DNA of 64,000 nucleotides, taken from contig NZ_CP065957.1 of NCBI RefSeq assembly GCF_017310505.1, positions 1,488,001 through 1,552,000 of the forward strand, read 5' to 3'. This stretch comes from Methylacidiphilum caldifontis (GTDB taxonomy: Bacteria; Verrucomicrobiota; Verrucomicrobiia; Methylacidiphilales; Methylacidiphilaceae). The notes below the pieces were generated by a model. It did no database searches, was not told the DNA's origin, and worked only from the letters and a program-made list of their open reading frames with translations. Both the position numbers and the translations under genes were made by a program. Numbering within the stretch: position 1 is the stretch's first letter; each line of letters begins with the position of its first letter. Positions 63,986 through 64,000 of this stretch are shown one piece after another.

Positions 63986-64000
63986 TGATGATCAAAAATG

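Overview
The window looks like a chromosomal segment of a low-GC, Gram-negative bacterium with long TonB-dependent receptors, lipoproteins and outer-membrane proteins. Gene content, weak Shine-Dalgarno signals, TTG/GTG starts and protein style best fit an acidophilic verrucomicrobial methanotroph of the Methylacidiphilum type. That assignment is an inference from family resemblance: no rRNA, methane-oxidation gene or other decisive marker lies in the window. I saw no tRNA, rRNA, CRISPR array, insertion sequence or prophage.

Region 1 (1-7430) is accessory. It holds three tandem copies of a large secreted protein whose N-terminus resembles the two-partner-secretion (filamentous haemagglutinin) domain. 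Copy 1 runs off the left edge. Copies 2 and 3 are each broken by one missing base at different places, and each copy ends in its own terminator. Between copies 1 and 2 sit a small lipoprotein gene, a parvulin gene that lost its 5' end, and a decayed outer-membrane barrel gene; the two broken genes meet at about 2043.

Region 2 (7471-14185) is a probable surface-glycan modification cluster: two SAM methyltransferases, a GT4-GT2 double glycosyltransferase, and a large protein made of a sulfotransferase domain, a degenerate copy of the same GT4-GT2 pair, and three short C-terminal repeats. This protein is the most unusual object in the window. A near-consensus promoter and a perfect 17-bp palindrome lie upstream of it.

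Region 3 (14186-34550) mixes envelope and housekeeping genes: two TonB-dependent receptors (the second with a DtxR/MntR-like palindrome on its promoter), mnmE, pyrD, a UPF0173 hydrolase, arylamine N-acetyltransferase, a TrmA/RlmD-type RNA methyltransferase, a macrodomain protein, a methyltransferase with an N-terminal membrane signal, a small outer-membrane barrel, a cysteine-rich secreted mini-protein, a DUF255/YyaL thioredoxin-like protein, a secreted lysozyme-like candidate, a SYLF protein and a PhoR/PhoB two-component pair.

Region 4 (34551-64000) is mostly core metabolism: gyrB-gyrA, tsaC/sua5, fmt, acs behind a sigma-54-activator-like regulator lacking the GAFTGA loop, a GH3 glucosidase, a co-directional glgC-MEMO-gltX-pgsA-der run, glmS, aroC-plsY-gpsA, a divergent aroK-proC-O-methyltransferase-thioredoxin run, and a cation diffusion facilitator. 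Tight spacing and 4-bp overlaps (gltX/pgsA, plsY/gpsA) indicate operons.
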